Positions 1 through 7,794 of a stretch of DNA of 36,185 nt are shown piece after piece. This DNA comes from Candidatus Poseidoniaceae archaeon (GTDB taxonomy: Archaea; Thermoplasmatota; Poseidoniia; Poseidoniales; Poseidoniaceae). Location of the stretch: positions 1-36,185 of the forward strand of contig CALKDX010000077.1 in NCBI GenBank assembly GCA_938084455.1, written 5' to 3'. The notes under the pieces were generated by a model, which worked only from the letters and a program-made list of their open reading frames with translations, did no database searches and was not told where the DNA came from. How positions within the stretch are numbered: position 1 is the stretch's first letter; the number at the start of each line of letters is the position of its first letter. The position numbers and the translations under genes were made by a program.

Positions 1-2445
1 TGCTCCACTTCCGATCACGGTCTTTGAGCCAAGAGCGCCATTGTCCGACCACACCATTGGAGCGCCTTGGGTTGAACATCCCAAATCCCCATCAGCAGGG
101 AGCGAGACAAACGGACAAGTGATGTATGAGGAGCGCACCATTCCCTGCAATTGAAGGACCACGGACCAGCCATTCGTTTTGACATAGGTCGCAGCGTCAG
201 ACACGCCCAAGGGGGAGAAATCGAAGGTGCTGCTGACTTCAACCCATTCGGTTGACGGCACGAATGTATCGCTGACGTTGCTCACTTGAATGGAAACTGG
301 TTCGACTGAACTTTGGGTCGTGAGTTGGTCCACAGTGATCGACAAGGCACCTGTTGATGCCATGCGGATGGGCATGGTGAGCGTTTTGACTCCACCAATG
401 GCGGTTGCGGCTTGCAGTTGACTGTTGAGGGCGACCACCAGAGGATCACTGGCGGTGAAGGCCATGCTGAGGGCCCCATCGTATGGTGCGAACAGACCGC
501 CTGCAACGAGGGTTGATGTGGAGGAGGAGGTTTCTATAGAAAGTTGTACAGATACCATTGGAAGCCCCTTTGGACCGTGGGTTGCTGCGGCTTGAGACAA
601 AGCACTGTTAAGGCTCGAAAGTTCAGGGGTGGTCAAGGTGATAATGGTGAGGTCTTGTACTGTTTGAAGGCTCTTTGAAAGGACTTCTTGGCCCGAGATC
701 AACATCCGGATGGTTGGTGAGATGCTCGGGTTGGCAGGCGAAGCAACAGCAAATTCCAGACCCGATACTCCGTCGAGGGGAAGCGCCATCTCATACATTG
801 CTGGCGCACCGGGGCTGGCTGTTCGCGTTTGCCATAGCGAACCATCGATGAGGCGGTCTTGAACGCCAAGGCGCCCAACTTCAGGCAAGGCCATCGACCA
901 GTCGCTAACACCATCGAGGCCAACATCAAAGCGCAAGCCATCAACAATGCTGCTTCGTACCATCTCGACATCGAAGGTTTGGAGGTTCCATGTACCGCCC
1001 GAAGAGGAGATACGGAACTGGGCTGAGAATTCTGGAGCGTCAAACCAATGGTAAACACCAGGCGAGAGGGTCACCCAACTTGCACCATTGTCCACACTTG
1101 CTTCAATCACCGCCGGTCCAGTGAAGACGCTGTTCGAGATGATGCCACCAAATCCGCTTCGAACATTGTAGGTCGGCGAAAGAAGGGTGCCACTCCCTGT
1201 GATCGCACCGAGCGACCAAGTTTGGCCTTGCAGTTGCCAGCCTGCAGCTGTCGGATCTTGATCAAAATCTTCGAACAACACTCCGTTGAAGTGGAATCCA
1301 TGAATGGTAGGAATGCCAGAGGCCCCAGTTTGCATGTGGATGTCGATGCGAACCAAGGGGTGCGTTGACCAATCCACCATACCGAGGTCCACGCTGGTGT
1401 GCGTCATGTGCTCAAAACCAATCACCGGTTGATTGGTGACAGCGTCCAGTAATCGCCATTCAAAAACTGCCCCGTTTGGAATAACTGCATCCATGTGAAG
1501 GTAGCCAAAGGCTTTGTTTTCGCCTTGGCCAAAGAGGCTGGGTCCAAAGGCTGCTGAGGTCCAATTGCCTTCACCAGACGAGACACCTGTGCTTGTTGGG
1601 AGAACGGATACGTCGTCGATGTTCCACCCGGTGTAGGTCACGGAACTATCCGTGGTACCGATGCCAAAGCGGACTTGGAAATTTGGGTTTGATGCAACGT
1701 AATTGGTGATCGAAATGGTTTGTGGGACCATGGATCCATCGGATACAGAGCCTGAGTTCGAGTAAACATTCGCCCAGTTCCCATTCGAGCCCTTGACCGA
1801 CACATAGGCGTGGTCCCAAGTTGAACTCTCGACGCCCAGACGCTTCATGAAGTCCAGTTCCCAAGCGCCTGAGCACGAAGAGCAATCCATAACCGGCGAT
1901 GTTGCCCAGATTGTTGACCCCATGTTGTTGGGGTAATTTCCGTTGTAGGTGTAGAGCGCTTTGGTTCCACTGCTGGTGCCGCCTGCTTGACCAATGACGG
2001 TGTCAAAGCCCCACAACCATGCTGGTGATCCGAGCGTCCAACCATGGTTAGCGCTCTCAAAGTCCCACTCCCAACCTTGTGGAAGGATGGTTAATGAAGA
2101 ACCGTTGACGTCCATTCCGTCATAGGTTGCGCCTGTTGAGAAATCACTCGACTCGGTCCATGACTGAGCCATTGAGGATTGGAGGCGAGCCGGCTCGACA
2201 TCAACATCGATGCCTTGAATGGCCTTTCCATCTGGAATTTCGATTTCGATTTTGGTGCTTGCACCGTCGGGGAATGAGCCAATGGTGATCGATTCGGCTT
2301 GGCCGAGGGTAACGGCCTGCTGCGCCACAGAATCGCCCTCGAGCACCGAGGTATCTGTTGGGGTGTAGCCTTGGAGAAGGGTCGACAGCAGGAACAAGGT
2401 CACCATCGCGACCGAGCGGAAACGCATGCTCCCAGTCAACCCCAT
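1..2445 (-). CDS. Large secreted surface protein, N-terminal 815 residues (partial at left edge)
   Basis: An uninterrupted minus-strand frame runs from the ATG at 2445 to the window edge, so the C-terminus is missing. A second in-frame ATG at 2427 (MRFRSVAMVTL) is an equally good start. The N-terminus is a signal peptide: a short basic stretch, then a hydrophobic run to about residue 26. Residues about 127-282 look like a MAM/jelly-roll-type adhesion domain, opening with WDFESANHGW and closing with GWNIDDVSVLP, with a Cys pair near 188-191. The remainder is Ser/Thr/Gly-rich beta-type sequence with no motif I recognise. Proteins of this style are common on the surface of marine euryarchaea and may act in adhesion or polymer binding, but no enzymatic site is visible. 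It is divergent from rpiA. The frame is certain; the function is not. Confidence 0.8.
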   Translation of the reverse strand, partial: MGLTGSMRFRSVAMVTLFLLSTLLQGYTPTDTSVLEGDSVAQQAVTLGQAESITIGSFPDGASTKIEIEIPDGKAIQGIDVDVEPARLQSSMAQSWTESSDFSTGATYDGMDVNGSSLTILPQGWEWDFESANHGWTLGSPAWLWGFDTVIGQAGGTSSGTKALYTYNGNYPNNMGSTIWATSPVMDCSSCSGAWELDFMKRLGVESSTWDHAYVSVKGSNGNWANVYSNSGSVSDGSMVPQTISITNYVASNPNFQVRFGIGTTDSSVTYTGWNIDDVSVLPTSTGVSSGEGNWTSAAFGPSLFGQGENKAFGYLHMDAVIPNGAVFEWRLLDAVTNQPVIGFEHMTHTSVDLGMVDWSTHPLVRIDIHMQTGASGIPTIHGFHFNGVLFEDFDQDPTAAGWQLQGQTWSLGAITGSGTLLSPTYNVRSGFGGIISNSVFTGPAVIEASVDNGASWVTLSPGVYHWFDAPEFSAQFRISSSGGTWNLQTFDVEMVRSSIVDGLRFDVGLDGVSDWSMALPEVGRLGVQDRLIDGSLWQTRTASPGAPAMYEMALPLDGVSGLEFAVASPANPSISPTIRMLISGQEVLSKSLQTVQDLTIITLTTPELSSLNSALSQAAATHGPKGLPMVSVQLSIETSSSTSTLVAGGLFAPYDGALSMAFTASDPLVVALNSQLQAATAIGGVKTLTMPIRMASTGALSITVDQLTTQSSVEPVSIQVSNVSDTFVPSTEWVEVSSTFDFSPLGVSDAATYVKTNGWSVVLQLQGMVRSSYITCPFVSLPADGDLGCSTQGAPMVWSDNGALGSKTVIGSGA

Positions 2446-2580
2446 GAGTGGAAGGACGCACCACGACAGGTGAAAAGACTTCGGCCAACCATTCAGGCAT
2501 CATCCCTACGGGATGTGGGAGCATATCGGCAGCATGTCGAGGCGCAAAGGCTCAAGGACTCTCCTCAGTGAAACGGTGAC

Positions 2581-3285
2581 ATGAGCGATGTAGAAGCCCT
2601 GAAAAAAGAGGCTGGGATTGCTGCTTGCCGTTTTGTAAAAACCGGAATGAAGGTCGGCCTTGGAACGGGTTCCACCGTCAAGCATACGGTCGTTGAACTC
2701 GGCCGAAGAATGGCCGAAGAAGGGCTCGAAATTGTCGGCGTCCCAACCTCTCTTGCGACTGAACAACTTGCCAATAAAGTCGGTATTCCACTTGTGGAAC
2801 TCTCTTCGATTGATGGCTTGGACATCGTGATTGATGGTGCTGATGAATACGACCCTAACTTTCAGTTAATCAAAGGTGGAGGGGCGGCTTTGTTGCGAGA
2901 AAAAGTTGTGGCTCAGGAATCTGCAGCCATGGTGGTTGTGGCGGATGACCGAAAGCGAGTTAGCCACCTTGGAGCGTTCCCCCTTCCCATTGAAGTCACC
3001 CCGTTTGAACATCAAGCCACCATTCGTGCGCTTGGCCGTTTGCTGGATTGCAGGGTGAACTGCCGAATGGCTGGTGACAACCCAGTGGTCACCGACAATG
3101 GCAACATGATCGCTGATGCACACATGGGGCCCACCATCACCAATCCAGTGGAATTGGAATCTTTGATTTTGCATGTTGCCGGCGTTGTTCAGGTCGGCCT
3201 GTTCAACGGCATGTGCGATGCTGTCGTGCTCGCAGGCGCAAACGGCGTTGAAACCATCATCAACCCACACGGACGCTTGAACTGA
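2581..3285 (+). CDS. rpiA: Ribose-5-phosphate isomerase A
   Basis: This 234-residue enzyme interconverts ribose 5-phosphate and ribulose 5-phosphate in the cytoplasmic pentose phosphate pathway, supplying ribose for nucleotides. The family signatures are all present in order: the phosphate loop GLGTGST near residue 27, the catalytic DGADE near residue 84, and KGGGAALLREK near residue 99, which carries the active-site Lys and Glu. The C-terminus has the usual NGVETIINPHGR-like ending. Length matches the family (about 220-235). The ATG at 2581 is preceded by GTGAC rather than a strong Shine-Dalgarno sequence. The gene is divergent from the left-edge surface protein and is followed by tRNA-Lys on the same strand. 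Confidence 0.97.
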   Translation: MSDVEALKKEAGIAACRFVKTGMKVGLGTGSTVKHTVVELGRRMAEEGLEIVGVPTSLATEQLANKVGIPLVELSSIDGLDIVIDGADEYDPNFQLIKGGGAALLREKVVAQESAAMVVVADDRKRVSHLGAFPLPIEVTPFEHQATIRALGRLLDCRVNCRMAGDNPVVTDNGNMIADAHMGPTITNPVELESLILHVAGVVQVGLFNGMCDAVVLAGANGVETIINPHGRLN

Positions 3286-3312
3286 GTCGCCTTGAGTTGA
3301 TGTCCGTCAATC

Positions 3313-3320
3313 ATTAAATA
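3313..3320 (+). promoter_or_regulatory. TATA box of the tRNA-Lys gene
   Basis: The AT-only octamer ATTAAATA stands out in GC-rich surroundings. Its centre is about 26 bp upstream of the first base of the tRNA, the standard TATA-to-start distance for archaeal TBP/TFB promoters. Confidence 0.65.
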
Positions 3321-3341
3321 CGGGCGCAAGGACGGCGGGGT

Positions 3342-3418
3342 GGGCCTGTAGCTTAGTCAGGTAGAGCGATGGACTCTTAATCCATCGGTCGCGGGTTCGA
3401 ACCCCGTCAGGCCCGCCA
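3342..3418 (+). tRNA. tRNA-Lys (anticodon CTT), CCA encoded
   Basis: The acceptor stem GGGCCTG (3342-3348) pairs fully with CAGGCCC (3408-3414). It is followed by discriminator G and an encoded CCA (3416-3418). The anticodon loop CTCTTAA gives anticodon CTT, reading AAG. The T loop TTCGAAC closes on a five-base-pair stem with one G-U pair. No intron is present. The gene ends 10 bp before the convergent sodX gene. Confidence 0.96.
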
Positions 3419-3428
3419 CCAAACAACC

Positions 3429-3719
3429 TCAGTCTTCTTTTTCAACCACGACACCCAGAATGCTGGAGCGAGCGATACGTCCGAAATTATGCGAGTCATT
3501 TGACGATGTTGGATCTGGATTGTCTCCTTCGACGAACATCCAATCGCCCTCGATCTTTGACACCCGCTTGACAGCGTTGAGGTTGGCTCTGAGTGGATGT
3601 TTGAACACAACCACTGAACCGACGTCGATGGTGGCGGTTGCGCTGCAAATTAAACGTTCACCATCATGGTAGGTTGGCCACATGCTGTCGCCAGAAAGAA
3701 CGGCGATGAAGCGCTCCAT
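3429..3719 (-). CDS. sodX: Nickel superoxide dismutase maturation protease (S24/S26-type serine peptidase)
   Basis: This 96-residue protein has the serine-lysine dyad of the signal-peptidase/LexA fold: the nucleophile in SGDSMWPT (Ser near residue 12) and the general base in NAVKRV (Lys near residue 51). A conserved GD-N-P element (VEGDNPDPTSS) follows. It has no transmembrane anchor and is much shorter than a typical signal peptidase, which fits the small peptidases encoded beside sodN in bacteria. Those remove the NiSOD leader so that His1 becomes the N-terminus. It begins 9 bp after the sodN stop on the same strand, so the two are almost surely co-transcribed. The assignment to NiSOD maturation rests on this neighbour; the peptidase fold itself is clear. 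Confidence 0.88.
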   Translation of the reverse strand: MERFIAVLSGDSMWPTYHDGERLICSATATIDVGSVVVFKHPLRANLNAVKRVSKIEGDWMFVEGDNPDPTSSNDSHNFGRIARSSILGVVVEKED

Positions 3720-3728
3720 AGTTGCGCC

Positions 3729-4184
3729 TCAACTGGCACGAATCCAAGGGACTTCTCGGCCTTTAATGGCCCAGAACATGGTGTGAATGGCTTCGATAGC
3801 GTCCATCAATTCTTGTGCGTGTGCAGCGGAAACTTCGACCTTACAAGCGCTGCACAACTTGGCTGCGTTCCAGAAGGTGGTGTGAAGTTCAGGGTGTGCC
3901 TCAAGGTGGACTGGCTTGAAGAAATCCGTCCAAAGAACAAGAAGTTCATGCTTGCACTTTTGCGCTTCTTCGTCTTTGATGGCTGCATAGCGGCTCATGG
4001 TGTTGAGGTAGGAAGCCATGGATTCAGAACTGAACACCTTTGGGTATTCGAGGGCGAGCATTTTCTTGGTCATGGATTGAACGGCTTCTCCAGCAATTCG
4101 AGCGCTGGCAGGGTCATAGACACCGCATGGTCCGTCGCAGTGTGCAGAGGCTTCAATCTCGGGCAGGATGTTGTCATTCGACAT
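3729..4184 (-). CDS. sodN: Nickel-containing superoxide dismutase precursor
   Basis: NiSOD converts superoxide to hydrogen peroxide and oxygen in a homohexamer of four-helix bundles. The diagnostic nickel hook HCDGPCGVYDP lies at residues 15-25, after a 14-residue propeptide (MSNDNILPEIEASA). Cleavage before His15 would free the His1 amine, and Cys2 and Cys6 of the mature protein would bind nickel. In the Streptomyces enzyme, as I recall it, the hook reads HCDLPCGVYDP, so position 4 is Gly here instead of Leu. Downstream, LWTDFFKPVHLEAHPELH matches the conserved helix region and the length is right. The presumed processing protease is encoded 9 bp downstream, and a carbamate kinase ends 48 bp upstream on the same strand. 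The start ATG at 4184 gives a propeptide of usual length. Confidence 0.95.
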   Translation of the reverse strand: MSNDNILPEIEASAHCDGPCGVYDPASARIAGEAVQSMTKKMLALEYPKVFSSESMASYLNTMSRYAAIKDEEAQKCKHELLVLWTDFFKPVHLEAHPELHTTFWNAAKLCSACKVEVSAAHAQELMDAIEAIHTMFWAIKGREVPWIRAS

Positions 4185-4232
4185 GATTTGCTGGAGGCCG
4201 CCCTAGTACATGAACATGCGCTCACAGAGGCA

Positions 4233-5204
4233 TCAAACGACAATGGTCGTGCCCGCTTTACCGCGCAGCGCTTCAAGGGCATCACCGGGTTGGCAAAGGA
4301 TTGCTTGCAGGCCAGGTTGGTGAAGGGCCGCCTCCATCAAACTGCCAATTTTAGGAGCCATTGAGCCAGCGGGGAATTCGCCCGCTTCCATGTGCATTTC
4401 GCACTCGTCAAGCGTTAATGTCCTGTGGGATTTTTCTCCATCAGTTCCAAACCCGGTCCGCACTGCGTCGATGGCCGTTGAAATGATGAGGGCTTCAGCT
4501 TGCAATTTAATGGCCAGCAACGCAGAGACTCGATCTTTGTCTATCACGGCAGGAACCCCGATGAAATGTTGGCCTTTTTTCGCAATGGGAATGCCACCAC
4601 CACCGCCACAAATCACCACAGCGTGGAGGTCAACCAGTTTCTGAATCACTGGTAAATCAATAATTTCCATCGGCAAAGGGCTTGCAACCACGCGTCGCGG
4701 ACCGATTTTCGTTTCGGCAATGTCCCAGTCGGCCTCCATGACCGTTTGAGCGTTCAACACAGGCCCAACCGGTTTTGTGGGTTTGGAAAATCCAGGATCG
4801 TTTCCATCCACAAGCACCCTTGTCACGATGGTTGCTGTCCGTTCCGGCCTTTGGCGCTTTGAAAGAATCGAATCCAAATTGAGGGCTAGCCCATGGCCAA
4901 TCATGCCTTGTGTTGCAGAGACCCAAGCATCCATTGGTTGAGTGAGATCGGTATCAAGGGCCATCAAATGGCCGACCTGTGGCCCGTTGCCATGGGTGAG
5001 AACCACCCCCCATCCCGATTCGAGAAGATCCACAACGTCCGACATAACGTGCGCCAAGATTCGCTCGCTCTGCCCGTCATCCCCACCGGTTGGTGATGCC
5101 AACGCATTGCCGCCAATTGCATACACTGCGACCCTTGCCACGAAAAACCAACGGCGCACAGATGGTTTGAGGCTTGCCCCAGTATGACCCACTGTGCGAG
5201 CCAT
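4233..5204 (-). CDS. arcC: Carbamate kinase
   Basis: Carbamate kinase interconverts carbamoyl phosphate plus ADP with ATP, ammonia and CO2. The amino-acid-kinase fold is shown by AIGGNAL near the N-terminus, LTHGNGPQVG, the nucleotide-site run VICGGGGGIP, the IDKDRVSALLA segment, and MAPKIGS near the C-terminus. The ATG at 5204 adds about 21 residues (MARTVGHTGASLK...) not typical of the family. An in-frame GTG at 5141 gives 302 residues beginning VARVAVYAIGGNAL, close to the usual size, and may be the true start. No arginine deiminase or ornithine carbamoyltransferase is encoded nearby, so whether it works in catabolism or carbamoyl-phosphate supply is open. It lies upstream of sodN on the same strand and could be co-transcribed with it. 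Confidence 0.93.
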   Translation of the reverse strand: MARTVGHTGASLKPSVRRWFFVARVAVYAIGGNALASPTGGDDGQSERILAHVMSDVVDLLESGWGVVLTHGNGPQVGHLMALDTDLTQPMDAWVSATQGMIGHGLALNLDSILSKRQRPERTATIVTRVLVDGNDPGFSKPTKPVGPVLNAQTVMEADWDIAETKIGPRRVVASPLPMEIIDLPVIQKLVDLHAVVICGGGGGIPIAKKGQHFIGVPAVIDKDRVSALLAIKLQAEALIISTAIDAVRTGFGTDGEKSHRTLTLDECEMHMEAGEFPAGSMAPKIGSLMEAALHQPGLQAILCQPGDALEALRGKAGTTIVV

Positions 5205-5280
5205 TTGCGATTGAGTTCAACGTTACGGATGAAGGGTGACATTGAATTAGACAATGGCCTACCCGAGCATAGGTGCGAAG

Positions 5281-6612
5281 ATGGTGAAGACGATTTGGAT
5301 TGGAGATGTGCAATCTGGAATGTACGACAACCAAGTTGTTGAGTTGAAAGGATGGGTTAAGCGAACCCGTGGCTCGAATAAAATCCGCTTCGTGGTGCTT
5401 CGTGACTCGACAGGGGTCATTCAGTGCGTTGCCAAGAGGGATGCTCTTGGCGATGAGGCCTTTGACCAAGTCAAAGCCGCCTTAATTGAATCAAGCATCA
5501 TCATCACTGGAACCGTCAATGTTGACGAACGATCTGAAGGGGGGCATGAATTGGTCGTCTCTTCGGTTGAGATTGTCGGCCAAGTGAACCCAGAACGACC
5601 GTTTCCAATCACTGAATCCGCTATGGCAGCCGCCGATGGAGGCGAGACTGAGTTCTTGTTGGACAATCGCCACCTGTACCTTAGAACCTCCCGCATGACC
5701 ACCATGCTCCAACTTCGAAGCAGCGTCTTTGGAGCGATTCATGGTTACTTCCGAGACTTGGATTTCGTTGAATACCAAGCGCCCAACTTTGTCGCCGGAG
5801 CCGTCGAAGGCGGCTCAACTCTGTTCGAAGTGCCCTACTTTGGGCGAACTGCCTACTTGACTCAGTCATGGCAACTCTATGCCGAAGCAGCCATGCCTGC
5901 GCTCGAACGGTTGTACACCATCGCACCGTCGTTCAGGGCCGAAAAATCACGAACTCGCCGTCACTTGACTGAGTTTTGGCATGCTGAAATGGAAGTCGCT
6001 TGGGCCAGCAATGAAGAGATCATGACCCATGGCGAAGGTGTCGTTCGAAAGATTGCTTCGACGCTCTTGGATGAGCGAAGCACCGAACTTGAATCGTTGG
6101 GCAGAGACTTGGATCTAGTGGCACGCTACGCTGACAGCCCATACCCAAGGATGCGCTATGACGAAGCGATTGAAACGCTCCAGGGAATGGGTGTCGATGT
6201 CGAGTGGGGCCAAGATTTAGACTACTCAAAAGAGAAAGTCCTGACCCAAGATTTCGATGTTCCTCACTTCCTGACCCACTATCCAAAAGTCGCAAAACCA
6301 TTCTATCACCGAGTTGACCCGGAGGATGAAAAATATGTCTTATGCCACGATTTATTGGCTCCAGAAGGCTATGGTGAAATCATTGGCGGTGGCGAGCGAA
6401 CATGGTCCGAAGAAGAAATTCTCAGGCGACTCGATGAAGAGGGAACCCCTCACGAAGCCTACCAATTCTACATCGACACCCGCTCGTATGGTGGTGTGCC
6501 TCATGGCGGATTCGGCCTAGGCGTTGACCGAGTGTGCTCTTGGCTCACCGGAGCAGATCACATTCGGGAAGTCATTCCATTCCCACGTGATTCGAGAAGA
6601 GTCACACCCTGA
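5281..6612 (+). CDS. asnS: Asparaginyl-tRNA synthetase (class II, archaeal type)
   Basis: It charges tRNA-Asn with asparagine. Residues about 1-110 form the OB-fold anticodon-binding domain (VVELKGWVKRTRGSNKIRF). The class II core follows with motif 2 in FRAEKSRTRRHLTEFWHAE and motif 3 in GGFGLGVDRVCSWLTG. The GEIIGGGERTW segment and overall length match archaeal AsnRS. An AspRS of the same subfamily is the main alternative and cannot be fully excluded by eye. The ATG at 5281 was preferred because AGGTG lies five bases upstream and MVKTIWIGDV matches the usual N-terminus. An ATG at 5254 adds nine residues. The gene is divergent from carbamate kinase and is followed 9 bp later by the saccharopine-dehydrogenase-like gene, suggesting an operon. 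Confidence 0.9.
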   Translation: MVKTIWIGDVQSGMYDNQVVELKGWVKRTRGSNKIRFVVLRDSTGVIQCVAKRDALGDEAFDQVKAALIESSIIITGTVNVDERSEGGHELVVSSVEIVGQVNPERPFPITESAMAAADGGETEFLLDNRHLYLRTSRMTTMLQLRSSVFGAIHGYFRDLDFVEYQAPNFVAGAVEGGSTLFEVPYFGRTAYLTQSWQLYAEAAMPALERLYTIAPSFRAEKSRTRRHLTEFWHAEMEVAWASNEEIMTHGEGVVRKIASTLLDERSTELESLGRDLDLVARYADSPYPRMRYDEAIETLQGMGVDVEWGQDLDYSKEKVLTQDFDVPHFLTHYPKVAKPFYHRVDPEDEKYVLCHDLLAPEGYGEIIGGGERTWSEEEILRRLDEEGTPHEAYQFYIDTRSYGGVPHGGFGLGVDRVCSWLTGADHIREVIPFPRDSRRVTP

Positions 6613-6621
6613 GGCGAGGGC

Positions 6622-7665
6622 ATGGCTTCAGTTGTGGCACTTGGCAGTGGTCTTGTTGGCCAGTTTGTCATTGAGCGCTTGCTCGAAGCAGACCACGATG
6701 TCATTGTCATTGATTTGCAGATTCCAGAAGCACTGCACCAACATCCACGGGTTGAAGCACGCCAAGGCGATGCCATCCAAGCGGTGTCTGGACTTCCGCC
6801 CCAACAAACGGTGATCAACATGCTTCCCGGACGGATTGGGGATATGGTGCGACCTGCTTTACTGAAAGCCGGTCATAATGTAGTTGATTTGGCGTTTACA
6901 GCAGAAGACCCTCACCGCCATGAAGCGCTCGCTGTTGAACACCAAGGAGTCTTGCTATGGGATGTTGGCATCGCACCGGGAATTTCAAACATGCTCGTTA
7001 AGCAAGCGTTTGACGAACTTGGGCCGTTGAATCATGTCTCAATCAAGGTTGGCGGAAATCCGACAGAAAAGGACGATGGGTGGTCCTACATGGCTCCTTT
7101 TTCGCCCTCTGACGTGATTGAAGAATACACACGGCCAGCCAGAATTCGAGTCGATGACACACTGCTGGAAGTGCCCGCACTCAGCGAGCGTCATAACATT
7201 CAAGTCGATGGCTATGGTACGATGGAGGCCTTCCTTACCGATGGATTGCGCAGCATTCTCGACACGATACCATGCACCACGATGAAGGAATACACCGTTC
7301 GTTGGCCCGGTCATATTGACCGATGGTTGAACGAAGGACGCGGTATGGATGAAGCCGAGTTGCTGAAGGCATGGACCTTTGATCCACAACGCAAGGAATT
7401 CACTTGGCTCGAAGTTGTTGCGGAAAACAGCAGGGGGGTTCGACACACCATCGTCCAAGACAGTGGATTGAACGGCGACGGGTCGATGGCCAGAACCACG
7501 GGATTGGTCACCGCAGCTTGTGCGCTGCTGTTTCTTGAACAAGGACCGCTCGAAGGATGCGGATTGAAGCCAGGGGTGCATCCGCCCGAAGGCTTGTCTG
7601 CTCAAGCCATTCAATCGATCATGGCTTACATGCAAGAGCAAGGTGTGAGTTTCGATTCAATCTAA
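6622..7665 (+). CDS. Saccharopine dehydrogenase family oxidoreductase
   Basis: The 347-residue protein starts with a Rossmann dinucleotide-binding motif (VVALGSGLVGQFV, residues 4-16) and an acidic residue at the end of the second strand (VIVID). The mid-region includes VVDLAFTAEDP and WDVGIAPGISNMLV, the pattern of the saccharopine dehydrogenase / Lys9-like family, with the C-terminal catalytic domain ending in a LEGCGLKPGVHPPE element. Members oxidise or reduce saccharopine or related lysine derivatives, or lysine itself. The exact substrate cannot be read from the sequence, and no other lysine-pathway gene is in the window. It follows asnS by 9 bp on the same strand. Its stop overlaps the convergent zinc-ribbon gene by four bases. 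Confidence 0.85.
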   Translation: MASVVALGSGLVGQFVIERLLEADHDVIVIDLQIPEALHQHPRVEARQGDAIQAVSGLPPQQTVINMLPGRIGDMVRPALLKAGHNVVDLAFTAEDPHRHEALAVEHQGVLLWDVGIAPGISNMLVKQAFDELGPLNHVSIKVGGNPTEKDDGWSYMAPFSPSDVIEEYTRPARIRVDDTLLEVPALSERHNIQVDGYGTMEAFLTDGLRSILDTIPCTTMKEYTVRWPGHIDRWLNEGRGMDEAELLKAWTFDPQRKEFTWLEVVAENSRGVRHTIVQDSGLNGDGSMARTTGLVTAACALLFLEQGPLEGCGLKPGVHPPEGLSAQAIQSIMAYMQEQGVSFDSI

Positions 7666-7769
7666 AGCAAGGGTTCGCCGCACTGAGGGCATGGCATTCC
7701 TGGAATGAAGGCACCAAGCAGGAAGCCACACTCTGGGCAAATTGAAGTCAACAGGTCATCGCCGTTCAT
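7662..7769 (-). CDS. Very small zinc-ribbon protein (35 aa)
   Basis: A short frame beginning MNGDDLLTSICPECG and ending PCPQCGEPLL contains two knuckles, CPEC and CPQC, spaced 15 residues apart, the shape of a rubredoxin-like or zinc-ribbon metal site. It begins 25 bp after the HAD phosphatase stop on the same strand and ends overlapping the convergent gene. The longer frame to 7967 would run back through the HAD gene and is not credible. No known function can be assigned. The two CxxC motifs in frame, directly downstream of a gene, are the support; it could also be a chance frame or the relic of a longer protein. Confidence 0.45.
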   Translation of the reverse strand: MNGDDLLTSICPECGFLLGAFIPGMPCPQCGEPLL

Positions 7770-7794
7770 GACGTGTACTTCGCATGGTGGTTCA

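Noticed and set aside
3666-4364. 232-residue plus-strand frame
   Set aside because: It is the antisense of sodN and the end of arcC, both of which have diagnostic motifs; the translation has no recognisable features.
7039-7641. 200-residue minus-strand frame
   Set aside because: It is antisense to the saccharopine-dehydrogenase-like gene and lacks any motif.
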